Assembly (NCBI GenBank): GCA_964016985.1
Contig: OZ024828.1
Span: 87,250,308-87,314,307, forward strand
Source of the DNA: Anodontia alba
Lineage: Eukaryota; Mollusca; Bivalvia; Lucinida; Lucinidae
Length of the DNA stretch: 64,000 bases
Direction: 5' to 3'
This document shows, piece by piece, positions 51,156-62,951 of the stretch. A model generated the notes under the pieces. The model did not search any database and had not been told where the DNA came from. It saw only the letters and a program-made list of their open reading frames with translations. The position numbers were made by a program, and so were the translations under genes. The first letter of the stretch is position 1. The number at the start of each line of letters is the position of its first letter.

Positions 51156-51411
51156 ATACCGTATTAATCCGCCTATAACACGATTTGTTCATAAGACGGG
51201 GGCTGTTTTTGGGCCCTTCCCAGGCAGGATTTTGCTTTTAATTAATTATAAGATGGGTTAAAAAAGTCGCCTGTCGGAGACATTCCCTGCCACTCAGAAA
51301 TTCCTAAAGTACATGAAGACATCGGCGATGATTGGTCAGATTTGTAAGTGAATTTATCACAGAGCAGGAATTAAAAAAAAAAACTCCCAACACCACTTAC
51401 AAGCATGCATA

Positions 51412-52756
51412 CCGTATTTAACTGTGTATAACACGCACCTTATTTACCCAGAAAACGTTTATAAAAATCCGATGAGTATTATTTATAGGAACACCAAAAT
51501 CGGGACAGAAATCACCAAGATAATCGGTCGCGAAAACTCATGACATTCACGATCGCCCGTTAAAAATGCGAAATAGAATGATTGCTATAAGATATTCATG
51601 ATTTTTTATACCTATCTCGCCCATACCAGGGTTCTGGCAGCTCAAAACAAGCAACTCGATCTGATTTGTAGTAATTTGATATCCTTTTCATGTCCATGCT
51701 TTTTTTGTTTACGCTTTTTTATTTTGCTGATCATGTGATCTCTTCAAAGGGAAACTACTCAAACAGGCATATGCATATGAATCTGTATTGATTACCGGAC
51801 TTTGACAAGACTCAACCGTAACTTGAATAAATCAGCCTGCACTACTGATTTATTGTAGTTCAAAATAGGAAATAAATTTGGTAGAACATAAATATTGGCA
51901 CGAACGATCATACATTGAAAAAATAAAAAAGTATTTAAGTTTATGCAATTATTAAAATTATTGATAATAAACAAAACCAACTGGGCTTTTGAGGTAGGTA
52001 GATCGGTCATTTGCATTTTATCTTTTATTTTCTTACCACCCAGCTAGCATTCTACGTAAATCTACATCGGGCCGTCATCGGCCCGTCAGCTACCCTGACG
52101 GGCCGATGACGGCCCGATATAGATTTACGTAGAATGCTGACTGGGCATATGTTTATCTTTTTTTTTTTTTTTTTTTTATTTAAACTTTTCTTCCAACTTA
52201 CCAAAAAAATTGTTTGAAATAAACAATGTTTATGATAAAGATAATCAAACTACCAGCATACATCTGTGCACTTAATTGGTTAATTGGCAGTCAGAATGAC
52301 AACTAGTCGACTTTAGTTGTTGTTTGCATTGCCCTGAGGCACTGAGTTGATAATTTCACGTCTCAGTTAAGAAAGTGACACAAAGAAGGTGTTAATTATG
52401 AGAACACAAAAGAAATAACTACATTTTTATTATCATAGCGTCTGCAGTGGGGAAGCAAAGAACTGCCTACACTACATCAAGTTGCCTGAGGCCCATGGTA
52501 ACAGAGCTGCACAACGAAAATTCAGTTAGCATTATCGTAAATTCGGCCTGTTTCTACTCTAAACCTTCCGAGTTCGGCCATTTTCAACTCGATCCTAGTG
52601 AAATTTGACACTTAGTATCTGGTAACTTAGTAAATAACGCACAGATAAATTCTTCGTGTTTTACATAGAACAGCTCTTTTTTTTTATTTCAAAACTATTT
52701 AGCAAATATTCAGTGCGTGTTATACACGGGTGCGAGTAATACACAGAAAAATTCGG
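51412..52756. mobile_element. TA-flanked element with CCGTATTTAACTG ends (inner of a nest)
   Basis: Left end CCGTATTTAACTGTGTATAA, right end complement reads CCGAATTTTTCTGTGTATTA; TA borders both sides (51410-51411, 52757-52758). CGTGTTATACAC occurs near the right end and TGTGTATAACACG at the left. Related to, but distinct from, the outer element. It in turn contains the palindromic MITE at 52039-52145. Confidence 0.68.
52039..52145. mobile_element. Near-perfect palindromic MITE (CCCAGCTAGCATTCT family)
   Basis: 107 bp folding on itself almost completely: CCCAGCTAGCATTCTACG…GGGCCGTCATCGGCCCGTCAG and its complement after a 4-base loop, ending AGAATGCTGACTGGG. No coding capacity. Copies at 26256-26348 and 14592-15060. 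Confidence 0.88.
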
Positions 52757-53878
52757 TACTTCACCTACAAAATTACCTTGCTGCTATTTCTGTCAAGGGA
52801 CGAAGGTAAACATTATATCCTTCTACCGGTTTCGAAGATCGGCATTTTCCGTGACCACGTGGCACCACTGGACTTTGCCGAAAATACCGATATGGCCAAA
52901 GATCTTGATTATAAGATGGGTCTGGATTTTTGGGGGCTTTTTTTTTTTTTTTTTTTTTGGAAAAATCCCCGTCTTATAGGCGGATTAATACGGTACCTTA
53001 GATTTGATATTTTCATAGAAAAAATAAGTTAGTCTTAGCTGTAAAAATTGATTTAATAGATATAGGTGTAAATGTCATTAAGGACTGTTATCACCACGGT
53101 CAATATATTTCTTTTCTAAGCGGAAATCACAAAACAACAGTGTATTTCTGAAAACAAACCTTGCCCACTAAAGCGTGACTTTGTATTTAAAACATCCAGC
53201 AGGTAGGTGGTGCTGCCGTTTATTTTCATTGAGAAATCAGTTTAACGCAATATTGAATTTAACGCGAAAATACATGGAGTATATTACTTTTATTCACACA
53301 GACTATTTAGGCTGACAAAATTAATCAGATAATTGATTAACTGATCTATAAATTCCGCAAAAATGATTATCATTACAGATGTCTTATAATCAATGAGACG
53401 CCACATTTTGCGGCATCCCATCTGGGTCTACACTGTTTGCTCAGGCCTATTTGACCAAATACATACAGTAAAGTATAACATGGGAAGAGTCCTGCTCAGA
53501 CAGATAAGTAAATTGACCAAATCTTTTGTGATAAATAATCGATCACAATGACAGGAGTGATAATCGACCAGATTAGCCAGCCTTAGAGTCTATTTATACA
53601 TTGTATTTGCTGTATGATGATTCTAGCGAATAAAAAGAAAAGAAAAAAAATGCAACAATGTATCCATTTAAAGATACTGCCTCCAGATTTGTGGGACTTT
53701 TACCCAACCCGATCACATGATGAACAGGCCCTGCCTAAGGCAACTCTGCCCTGGAGACTATAGGCAGCCCAACTACTTCGCTGGCCCCGATGGGCGGGGG
53801 CCGTGGTCTGTGGGTCGTGATTTCTGAATACCCGATAATCAGTGCACGCCGGTAATAGGTACCAAGTTACGCTACACT

Positions 53879-54012
53879 ACCGGTCACAGGAGCTTGACAC
53901 TGGATAATTTCTACTTATAGGGCCTGTCCTTCGAACCTTCGATTATTTCATAATCGTAGGGACAGGCCCTATAAGTAGAAATTAGCAAACGTCAAGCTCC
54001 TGTGCTACCGGT
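53879..54012. mobile_element. Palindromic MITE (CACAGGAGCTTGAC ends)
   Basis: CCGGTCACAGGAGCTTGACA at left and complement CCGGTAGCACAGGAGCTTGAC at right; inner stem AATTTCTACTTATAGGGCCTG with its complement; loop around TTCGATTATTTCATAATCG. About 134 bp. Confidence 0.82.
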
Positions 54013-54392
54013 TGCCTACATGAAATGCACTTTACCGCATCAGGAATTTTGCTGAAGAACTGAACAAGTATCTGTTGTTTTTCGCGTGCGACACACCATG
54101 AATATCAAAAATGCAGGTAAAAGAAGCTTTCATGTCTGTAGCCTCGCGAAAAATAAACTGTTCGACAGCCGGTAGATTCTAGTAAAAAAGCTGGTTGTCA
54201 TACGACAACACACACAGTTGTCGCAACACCCAGAAGGACGGAAACCAGACACGATACGTATCGCTGAGCACTTTCATTGGCTGACTGACATCACATGTCT
54301 CAGTCGAAACACTCGGTGTTATTCGCTTTAATCATTGCGACTTTTCAGGCCACGGCAAGGGTCCGTACACACAATTCTGTTCTATTCCATAC

Positions 54393-55676
54393 GTGTTATC
54401 ATTTGACTCCACCGTCGTGGCTGCTTCTTCGCGGCTGCTTCTTCGCAGCCACGAGGCGGTGTCGCTACAAGAAAATGCATCTGTATTATTGCAAGGAAGT
54501 ATCCATCAAAGAGATGGGATATTTAGTCCTGATTCAAGAGGGCGTCAATGCCTACCATGTTGTTTAGTATTATTGGTGAAAGCTGTACAGAAAAGGATCT
54601 GTACCAACAAGTTGAATGTCAACAACATGAATGAAATTCTGTTTGCAGGAGATAAATTATACAAGTATGCAAAAAAGAATGCCAAGACATATCATGACTA
54701 TTTAGAGCCATGTGATTTGCCATCTTATTTTTCACTTGACAACCAGCATTATCCCTGGAAAGTGAAAAAAAAAAAAAGAAAAAAAAAAAAAAAAAAAAAA
54801 AAACATTTTCAGGAAATTTAAATATCTTATCCTTAGTGGAGTATCCTTTCCTTGATTTAGAGACAGGACTCGCTATGACTTTCTCATTCAACCCATATGC
54901 AGTCTTCATTTGCAACGGCTTTTCTATTGCATTATTGGAACAAGGTGACTGTTTCTACCTTTTTGAGTCACATGCAAGAGCTTCAGATGGAATGCCAAAT
55001 GTTAATGGCAAAAACATTTTGTTAAAGAAAACAAATATAACTGGCATTTTCCTTACATTTGCGTAGATTGTTTAGTTTTGATAATTCCTTTACTACAACA
55101 GCGGTGAGTCAGTTTGATTTGCATTCGCTCTGTATATCTCATGTTTGCAGGGAGACCATAAAATGATACCAATGAGCTGGGTTTCAAATTTGTGACATAA
55201 CTACCTATCCTCCTTTACAAGAATGTATTTCATTTGAGTTGTGTCCATCACAGCCTTATGCTTCCTCCCAGCTTGCTGACAGCTTAAATGAACACGGTTC
55301 CGCATTACTTGATTCACCCCTTATATGTGAAGAATTGCAAACCTCCCTGAATAAGAAACTTAAGTTAAGTGACACATCAAAAGATGGTTTGAGCAGTAAG
55401 AAATTTAAAAACAAAGACAGTGCTATAGTCACACAGTTTCACAAGTTGGTGTCTTGTGGTCCCCAGTACATATGTACAAGTTGTTGTCAAACATTTTTCA
55501 GACATTCTGATGTTAAATTTGATATTCAGGGTCTAAAGCCCGAGATGAAAAGACTCTGTACATTAGGACATAAAAGTGTGGAGGATAAGGAATGGATCTG
55601 TCAACAATGTGCTAATAGTTTGAAGAAAAATAACTTGAACAAATATCTTCCTTTTTGTCAAGCCCGCTTGCGCTGA
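54393..55676 (+). pseudogene. Helitron-like element remnant: cysteine-protease domain and zinc-cluster (DUF6570-like) segment
   Basis: Three blocks in order. Block 1 (54393-54765) contains GSIHQRD, then SRGRQC with the likely catalytic Cys and a helix, and FAGDKLYKY; block 2 (54836-55066, other frame) has FNPYAVFICNGFSIALLEQ and FESHARASDGMP with the likely catalytic His. Together these resemble the OTU-like protease domain carried by Helitron-type elements in animals. Block 3 (55239-55676, frame of block 1) has GPQYICTSCCQTFFRHSD and EWICQQCANSLKK, the Cys cluster that normally lies upstream of the Helitron Rep region. A 39-base A-rich run (about 54766-54804) and frame changes break it, and no Rep or helicase part follows. 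Family call is from motif recognition only. Confidence 0.65.
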
Positions 55677-56126
55677 GCAAGACATAGTCACCATAGCTGC
55701 ATTTAAGTGTATATTAGTGAGTCCATCCGTATTTGTCCGTCCTAGCTAGAAATTTTGCATGCAGAATCATCTTTCAGTGTAGTTTGAAATTTCTCCAAGA
55801 CTTGGCCTTGAGGTCAGATTTGTCAAGGACATGCACTTACCAGCAGAATTTAAGAGTTTTTAAAGAAAGTCTTCTATTCAGGAAGTGCAATGCCCAGATG
55901 CTTGATATATTCCATAGAGCTCCATCTTATCGTATAGTATTGGTAGCATTGGAATGTCGTCTATCTTCTTTGCATGTATTGTGTAAAATTGCATAGAAGA
56001 TACACAGCACTCCATTAGTACTTTACAAGCTAGCAGACTCTTAGGACTATCAGTCCTTTGATTATGATATGCTAATACACTGGTAACATAAAAACAGCTT
56101 AAATACATTGCAATGAACTTTAACCC

Positions 56127-56315
56127 TTGACATGCTGAATAGATTAAGATGCCACGTCCACTTCTAATTTTAAGGCAATCAGATGACTTGCTTCTTGTTG
56201 ATTCAAATCCACATACTTAATGATAAACAGTGTAGATTCTTCAGAAGCCAACTGATCTGGATCTACACTGTTTGTGCAGTCAGTGTATATCAGGGCTCAA
56301 CAAGACTAGGGTTTA
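56127..56315 (+). repeat. Dispersed repeat (CATGCTGAATAGATTAAGATGCCAC), copy 2
   Basis: Same order as 13318-13515: CTTGACATGCTGAATAGATT, GATGCCACGTCCACTTCTAA, GTGTAGAT…GATCTACACTG, AGGGTTTA. Roughly 80% alike by eye. Confidence 0.72.
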
Positions 56316-56888
56316 TATAAATGCCAGACAATCAAAGAGGGCCACGGTGACGTTTTAAAGCAGACAAAAATGGCCCGGTCTGCGTTTTTTCTCTGGGATG
56401 TTGCATTTGCTGTTTTATTCTGCATAAATCGCATCCGTGGTATCAATATTAATTTTCTATGCTATTTTGATATGTATGCATATTGTAAATGTACAGATAT
56501 ATGACAATTTAATAAACAATTTACAAATCACTCACTCACTCATACTAATTACATGAAGCCTTTTGGAAAGAAAAATGCCCAGATGTGCGTGTAACTGAAT
56601 GAACTGCGCCGCGAGAAAACGTATCATATGACATAAGCGCCCAAAAATCTCAGATCAGCCTGCGCATATGCGCAGACTGATCAGAGTATTTTGTTATCCT
56701 CTAATGCGACATATTCCTTACAACTCAGTCAATGTTTTATCAAAATTATATAATGAAGTAGGATACAACCTCATCAAATGTCCCACAGCGGTCAGATAAT
56801 AGGGTGTCCCTGGATTCCTTGTTATTTTTGCGGTAAAAGATATTCAAAAATAGCTCAAATGCGAACAATGGTCGCAGAATATGACGTA

Positions 56889-57187
56889 CAGTCGGCTCTC
56901 GTTATCACGAATTCCAAGGGACTCTCTGAAATACTTCGAGATATCCGTACCTCGACATATCAGATTTGCAGAATTGAGGAAAAGTATTTCGAACAATTAC
57001 ATTTAACAAATATATATAATATGAAGTTTGAGATATATTGAAAATATTGTGGAACAGATGAGAAATTGCTCCTTAAGAGCAATTTCTCCTCTTTTCCACA
57101 ATATTTTTACATTTTCATGTTTAGGCAGGGACCAGATTTTCATTTCGAGATAAGCGGTTATTCGAGATAAGCGAGATAACGAGTCAG
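56889..57187 (+). mobile_element. pogo-like MITE copy C (right end eroded)
   Basis: Left end CAGTCGGCTCTCGTTATC preceded by TA, the same arms and central hairpin as copy A; the right end stops at GAGATAACGAGTCAGG, short of the expected terminus. Confidence 0.82.
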
Positions 57188-57194
57188 GCACATC

Positions 57195-57400
57195 AGCTAG
57201 CTCGGAAGGCGCATTTAACATCGATGCAACGTCTTAACTTCGCATTAAGGTCGATGTAATCTGACGTTGCATCGACGTTAATGCGACGTTGTTTGTCATG
57301 ACATTGTATCGACTTTAATGCGATGTTGTACATGTATAAACGTCATGACGTTGCATCGACATTAGTGCGACATTGTATAAACGTCATGTGCCCGCTGGGT
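57195..57400. repeat. Degenerate AACGTC-rich palindromic repeat
   Basis: Repeats of GACGTTGCATCGACGTTAATG and TAAACGTCATGACGTTGCAT in both orientations, ending ATGTGCCCGCTGGGTGG. Probable eroded MITE of the type at 57966-58077. Confidence 0.65.
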
Positions 57401-57965
57401 GGATTACCAACAGAATTCGGTTTATAAATGAGTTAGTAAGATTTTAGTCGCAACATTTTCTTCTGAAAAGTCTAGAATATATCACCCAAGAACTGTAAAA
57501 ATGTTAACAGTGACCTGAGATGTTATCAGTAACAATATAATTCATGATAATTGCTTCTGCATGCCACTAACCACAATGTTGCTTGTAACACAGAAAAACA
57601 TTTCAGTTTGTAAGAATTGTGACAAAGAAATTTTAATGCATTTACTAGCAAGCTTGTTGGAAATTCTATTCAATTTCATTCTATAACTATTATTGCTTTC
57701 GTTGTTGTTGTTATTATTATTATTATTATCGTCATAACAATTGTTGTTGTAGTTGTTGCTGTTGTTGGTGGTGTTCTTTTTTATTGTTGTTTTACATAAG
57801 CATTTAAATTATTTTTCATATATAGGTTAGTATAAAAAATGCTTTTCTGCTGATAAGTTTCTACAAATAATCTAATAACCTATGGACAGATTTAAGTGCT
57901 GAATCAATTTTCCTCTGGACACATTTAAGTTAAAATAATAATCTAAGAGGTCTTCTCATTCAAGA

Positions 57966-58077
57966 TTTCGGGCATACCCAGAAAACACACAACGTCGTTA
58001 CAACGTCGCTGCAACGTCGTGACGTTGCAGCGACGTTATAACGACGTTGATGCTACGTTGTGTGTTTGTTGGGTATA
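57966..58077. mobile_element. Palindromic AACGTC MITE
   Basis: ATACCCAGAAAACACACAAC and complement ATACCCAACAAACACACAAC as ends; between them ACGTCGTTACAACGTCGCTG and its complement. Nearly complete self-complement of about 112 bp. Confidence 0.82.
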
Positions 58078-58599
58078 TTCCAGACTGTGAATCCCATTTG
58101 TATGCTGATTTTCTTATATATGAGGTTTATATATGTCAGTTATTCGAATAAAAGCTGTTTAAAGATAATAAATAAATATTTACCCAGCTCGACTATTTGT
58201 AGCCCAATGAATAAACATACAGCTGAAGTCCACATGTTTGCCACTGAAGATTCTTTATCTATATGAATGACGGATTAATATTAAGTTTATCCGTTCCACT
58301 CAGATGATGGCGAAAAGAAATTATCAAGTTTCATAATTATCACATATTTTGAATCGCGTATCCAACTCACAATCACTAAGTCTACTAAAATTGCTAAATT
58401 ATGCACCTCCCCTGGATGCATCCATTTTTTAAAACGGTAGTTAGTTATACCGTATTTACCCTAAATTGTGGGACGCCTTACCAACATAAATAAAGTAATT
58501 ACCGTAATAACCCATTTACCTATTACCAAACCGGATTTAAAATGAAATAGTCCATTCTACTACCTCTTGATGTGTCTGTAATATTGCTGTATTATGACA

Positions 58600-58680
58600 A
58601 ACACAATGTAGACCCTGATCAAACGCCGCAGTCAGACGCCGCGCACTTCGGCGTCTGATCTGAGTCTACACTGTTCAAGT
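58600..58680. repeat. Palindromic fragment (GTGTAGACCCTGATCAAACGCCG)
   Basis: CAATGTAGACCCTGATCAAAC and its complement TCTGATCTGAGTCTACACTG flank GACGCCGCGCACTTCGGCGTC. Self-complementary member of the same repeat family as 5815-6325. Confidence 0.6.
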
Positions 58681-59055
58681 TGCAAAGGTCTGTCTGTCCC
58701 AGTACTTCAGGTTATTACGGTAATTACTTGTTTCGCCTCTATCAAACACTCCTTGAAACAGTACAACCTGTCTGACTGACACTGATCTTCAAGGCGGCCA
58801 ATCACGTGATTCACAGTTGATATAATTCTATGCATGTTTACTTTGGACGAGCAGGTTCATCCCTCAGACCGTTGTTGTTGTTGTTGTTGTTGTGTGTGTG
58901 TGTTTTTTTTTGTTTTTTGTTTTTTTTTTGTTTTTTTTTTTTTGTAAGCATGACTAAAAATAGCACCCGAATCAATCTGAAACGTTCGGCGATAGTGAAC
59001 ATATACACAATACACTGGAACAGCGGACGGAGTGGCGTTTTATTATAATCTGACC

Positions 59056-59299
59056 GGCCGGCCTCGGTGGCTCAGTTGGATGCGCCGTCCGGCTGGAGAG
59101 AGACCAGGAGGTCGTGGGTTCAACCCCCGCCGTGGTCGGCAGCATTCATTCGTAGAGATTGATCATGAAAAATTTTCTTCGGTCATTCTCTCCCTTCTGC
59201 TGATTCGAGAAGGGCAGTTGTCAGTTTTTGGCGAAAGAATGTGCACAATACTGGTTAACCGCTTAGAGGAATAAGTCTGAGCAGTAAACGTCATGTTTG
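59056..59299 (+). mobile_element. tRNA-derived SINE
   Basis: The head has GCCTCGGTGGCTCAGTTGG (A box) and GGTTCAACCCC (B box) at normal tRNA spacing, but the acceptor stem does not pair properly and 150 bp of body follows, so this is a SINE rather than a tRNA gene. The body includes CAGTTGTCAGTTTTTGGCG and ends CTGGTTAACCGC, which I associate with a SINE central domain widespread in molluscs. Confidence 0.78.
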
Positions 59300-59391
59300 A
59301 ACTGATTTTAGTTAATCCAGACATTCTGCAATGAATATATAGATATTAGAATGTACACTCAGTAAATAGATGATAACTGACGGTTCTTGTA

Positions 59392-59531
59392 CATCACGAA
59401 ATCATGCCTATATAATTTTGACCCCCTTAAACCCCACTTTTATATAGTAGAACTGGGGTAAACAGGTGTATACATTATTTTTCTTATTTTGCTTAGAGCA
59501 TAAATTGTGAGCACTCGCTAGAACCGCCTTG
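59392..59531 (+). mobile_element. H-MITE copy 9 (left half)
   Basis: Left end CATCACGAAATCATGCC, the TTTTGACCCCCTTAAACC block and the first hairpin arm up to AGAACCGCCTTGG; it then stops abruptly at the hairpin loop, so the right half is lost. Confidence 0.85.
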
Positions 59532-59923
59532 GCACTGAAATTCCATTTCGCAGACACCCAAGACTATGCATTATCCAGATACCGGGTCGACCAGTATCCC
59601 GGCAGTAAGGACAACTCCTTGCTTCTTATTTTACTAAGATACTTACTGCAACTCGACCCTAGTCTCTCTAATCCCTCCTCCCCCTTTCACACACACGACT
59701 GTAAACATTTTAACATTAACAGAAAAAATTCTAAAAGAGTTTTTTTTTCAGATGTCAAATGCACAGACATGTTATAATAATGCAGAGGCAATAATTCTAT
59801 CTTTTTTCACGTCTTTGATGCAAAAAGTTATGCTGTGAAAGCTTTTAAACATAGCCAAAACTAGAAAAATAAAATCTCGACAAACGACCCATATTAATCC
59901 TGACATGTTACAGTAATCACGCC

Positions 59924-59964
<41 letters not shown>

Positions 59965-60494
59965 TTATTTATTTTTACCTAATTACAACGACAAAATGCA
60001 GTTCACATACAAGATACAAGATGCAGCTGTATATTAGTATCTCTTTGAAGTCAGTGTCATTGAATACAGTGCAGGCAACAAGACAAGAACGTTGACTGAT
60101 GATGGCAGACTGAAAGCTTGACCGCAAATAGAATCAAGTTTTATTGTTGCACATTGTGTGTACGCTGAGTTAAACGTCTCGTTGATCTGATCATAGAAAA
60201 AGAATTAAAGTCTCATCTGAATGAAAAGAGACTGGTTTTGGTACTACATTCCTTGGTTTGCAAGTAGAGAAAATGAACCACTGCTCAAACGTCTGTTCTG
60301 CATGTAACGTTCTGCCTGTTAGCACATGCTAAATTACTAGCCTCGGTTTGTTGTCTTAGGATGAGGCGTAGGACTAAAGAATCTAAGCTGACCTGACACT
60401 TCTTTCAGAAGGCAAAGTGCAGACTGTTCTTGATATCAACTGGAAAAAAAAAAACGCTGAAAATCTTGGTTGAAACACAATAAAAGTAAAATAA

Positions 60495-60496
<2 letters not shown>

Positions 60497-60531
<35 letters not shown>
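60497..60531 (+). repeat. (AAT)n simple repeat
   Basis: Twelve AAT units. Similar runs: 23380-23409 (AAT)n, 57700-57775 (GTT/ATT)n, 8709-8732 (CT)n. Confidence 0.9.
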
Positions 60532-60533
<2 letters not shown>

Positions 60534-60759
60534 GGTTTTATTGTTAATAAAATAATCATCGGTATTCCTGTACCAGTAATATTAAAAAAAATCACATTTA
60601 AAATACAGAATGTAAAACAGTCAAGTACGAAAATGAATATAATTATATATATAAAAATATTTCTGTACCGGTAAAAATAAAACTACAGAACGCATCTGAA
60701 GCAAACTAAAGATAAACATTGTATACATCGTGCAATATTATTGAATATTACGATCACTT

Positions 60760-61035
60760 CATCACGAAAACACGCCTATGTAATTTTGATCCCCTTAAAC
60801 ACCACTCTGTCAAACTGGGGTTTACCTGGGTATATATTATTTTTCTTATTTCTGCTCAAAAACATATAATGTAGGTATTAGTTAGAACCGCCTTGCCAAG
60901 GCGGTTCTAATGAGTACCCACAATCTATGTTTTGAGCAGAAATATGAAAAATATAAGAATTTTTATCTGATTTTTTTTTTTCATTTTTTGACGGTAAAAT
61001 TTTCAGTATATTTGAATAGGTTTGTTTTCGTAATG
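60760..61035 (+). mobile_element. H-MITE copy 10 (full length)
   Basis: Ends CATCACGAAAACACGCC and GGTTTGTTTTCGTAATG, hairpin loop GCCTTGCCAAGGC. The left C-rich block is mildly diverged (TGATCCCCTTAAACACC). Confidence 0.9.
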
Positions 61036-61184
61036 TTATGACTGAAGAACTTATTCGGTGTATTAAAGGAGAAATATATCTTCAAGCAGTTTAGCAAATA
61101 CAGCATGCAAATATTAATTCACGCATTTGCAAAACATGCAGTACATTTTTATTTCAGCCGCAGCGTGTTAAAACAAACAAAATG

Positions 61185-61372
61185 ACCTACATGTATGTTC
61201 CTAGTGAAGACTAAGAGTATCCTGGACATCTGCCAAGTCCAATCAGAGTCTTCGCTATGCGCGCAAGGGTAGCTAAGGACACAAGGTGTCTTCATGTGGA
61301 TAGCGAAGGCTCTAATCAGACTGCCCAAGCTGGTCTGAGACTTCGCTGGACACACAGGTCATTGTGTTGCTT
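61185..61372. mobile_element. Relative of the 1320-1550 MITE
   Basis: AATCAGAGTCTTCGCTATGC, GGGTAGCTAAGGACACAAG and GATAGCGAAGGCTCTAATCAG follow the order of the middle of 1320-1550 (GGGTAGCTAAGGACCAAG). Ends diverged. Confidence 0.6.
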
Positions 61373-61545
61373 CACTCGCGAGTTGGCCCATTTCGTTTAC
61401 TTTTAGATAAAAAAGGATCGGTTATTATAAGCCACTTAATGGTAATGTGTTTATGTGCCTTGCTGTTAACTAAAATACAAATCTGCATGCCTAATTGAAT
61501 GACTTTTATTAGTACTTGATGCATATTTACGACGATATGCCTCTT

Positions 61546-61589
<44 letters not shown>

Positions 61590-61689
61590 GAAATCCCCTA
61601 TCTGGCTAAACTGTTTTTTTATTGTTCTTATATAAAATCCTTTGACAAAATAAAAAACTTTATATTTTTCAATCTACCAGTCTCACCGC

Positions 61690-62175
61690 GTCCAACCGTA
61701 TCGCCGGATAACCGGTCGTAACGCCGGATTTTCGGTCAAATAACGCCGGATTACGGTAGTTTTCGTAGGATTCGCCGCCATTTATAAGACACGTGTTGAC
61801 GGTGGGCAGACAAAAACATTTATCTAAAATATTAGGATAGTTTCATCGAACACGAAAAGTAGCCTATCCGGATCTACATACATTCTTCTAACTGCCAAAT
61901 CTTCAATTGATACATATACTTTGCCGAAATTGTCAAACACTCAAAGAGAAAATGGTTGTGCAGGTTCGGCCATAGATACAAAAGCATTCTTACCGGAGGA
62001 GTTCGTACTTTTTCTCATTTTCTTAAATTTCCTGACCAGCTGGTGGATGAAAATGCATTTGAAATTGACCTTGTATCATAATCTGGCCATTGCTAAGATT
62101 TTTTTACCGACGAAACAAAGACTGAGGCACAATCGACAAAAATTAAAGTAACGCCGGATAAAACGGTATCTTCTT
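61690..62175. mobile_element. Element with CGCCGGAT repeats at both ends
   Basis: Left side ACCGTATCGCCGGATAACCG, GTAACGCCGGAT and AACGCCGGATTACGG; right side GTAACGCCGGATAAAACGGT. The subterminal repeats and inverted ACCGT ends suggest a non-autonomous DNA transposon. The 76-codon frame at 61921-62151 has no known motif. Confidence 0.5.
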
Positions 62176-62179
62176 GATC

Positions 62180-62945
62180 TGCAATTGGTCAGTATTCTCG
62201 CAGACAAACACACTTCTGATGGTAAAACTTTAGCTACACAGTCCAATACAAATTAATCAACACTATAAATTGTATTAGTTTTGGTGTATGAAGTATCTGA
62301 ATGTATTAATCACATAAAAGATCAAGCACCTCAATATACTTCAAAAAGTATTTAGATTTACGTACTTTCATCTATAGCTTTTATCCAGTATTCTCGCACA
62401 AAAACACACTTGAGAGCATCTATTCAAAAAGCTGTAACAATCAGAGTGTGCAAAGAAGAGTTGAAAGTAATCGTTAAAATTGAATAACTTTTTCAAGTAG
62501 TTTTCAGACTCCCTCTTGATTCCTTTAGAAAATGGGGTAATCATATTGTTTACCTAATTTTTTTTATTATCCCGCCCTGAATGTGATTCTATTACCTGTT
62601 CCCTTTCATTTAAAGAAGCCTCATTTAGATATGGTTATCACTGTATGGAAAGGCATATGAATAAGACATGACGTTTCGGAGCGCTATTGCACAGTTTTTG
62701 TGTCGGCGATGTGCACGCAGAACATGTGTTTGTTTATGGATGACAGGCTTTGCTGGTGACAAATAATGTACAAAAGTAAGGTCTAGTAGACAAGGGAGGT
62801 AATCTAAAATCTCAACAAAACTTTATTTGTCAAAATCTTTGCAGCACATTTTTGACTAAAGTACTGCTTAATAGGACTTAAAAAGTATTTGCAGGAGGAT
62901 GATTCATAGCATGGTAATGCATATAAAACCTCGTTTTCGAAAGAT
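62180..62945. other. No gene recognised
   Basis: Contains two weak copies of CAGTATTCTCGCA.A.AAACACACTT (62192, 62390), probably a degenerate tandem repeat. No coding signature. Confidence 0.4.
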
Positions 62946-62951
62946 GTATGG

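Larger units (their letters stand above)
51159..52993. mobile_element. TA-flanked element with CCGTATTAATCC ends (outer of a nest)
   Basis: Left end CCGTATTAATCCGCCTATAA and right end its exact complement, each bordered by TA (51157-51158, 52994-52995). Internal copies of the motif TTATAAGATGGGT occur near both sides. A second element (51412-52756) is inserted inside. No transposase ORF. The TA target and short CCG ends suggest a Tc1/mariner-superfamily non-autonomous element. Confidence 0.72.

Noticed and set aside
59056..59135. tRNA-like gene
   Set aside because: Good A and B boxes, but the acceptor stem fails and 150 bp of SINE body follows.
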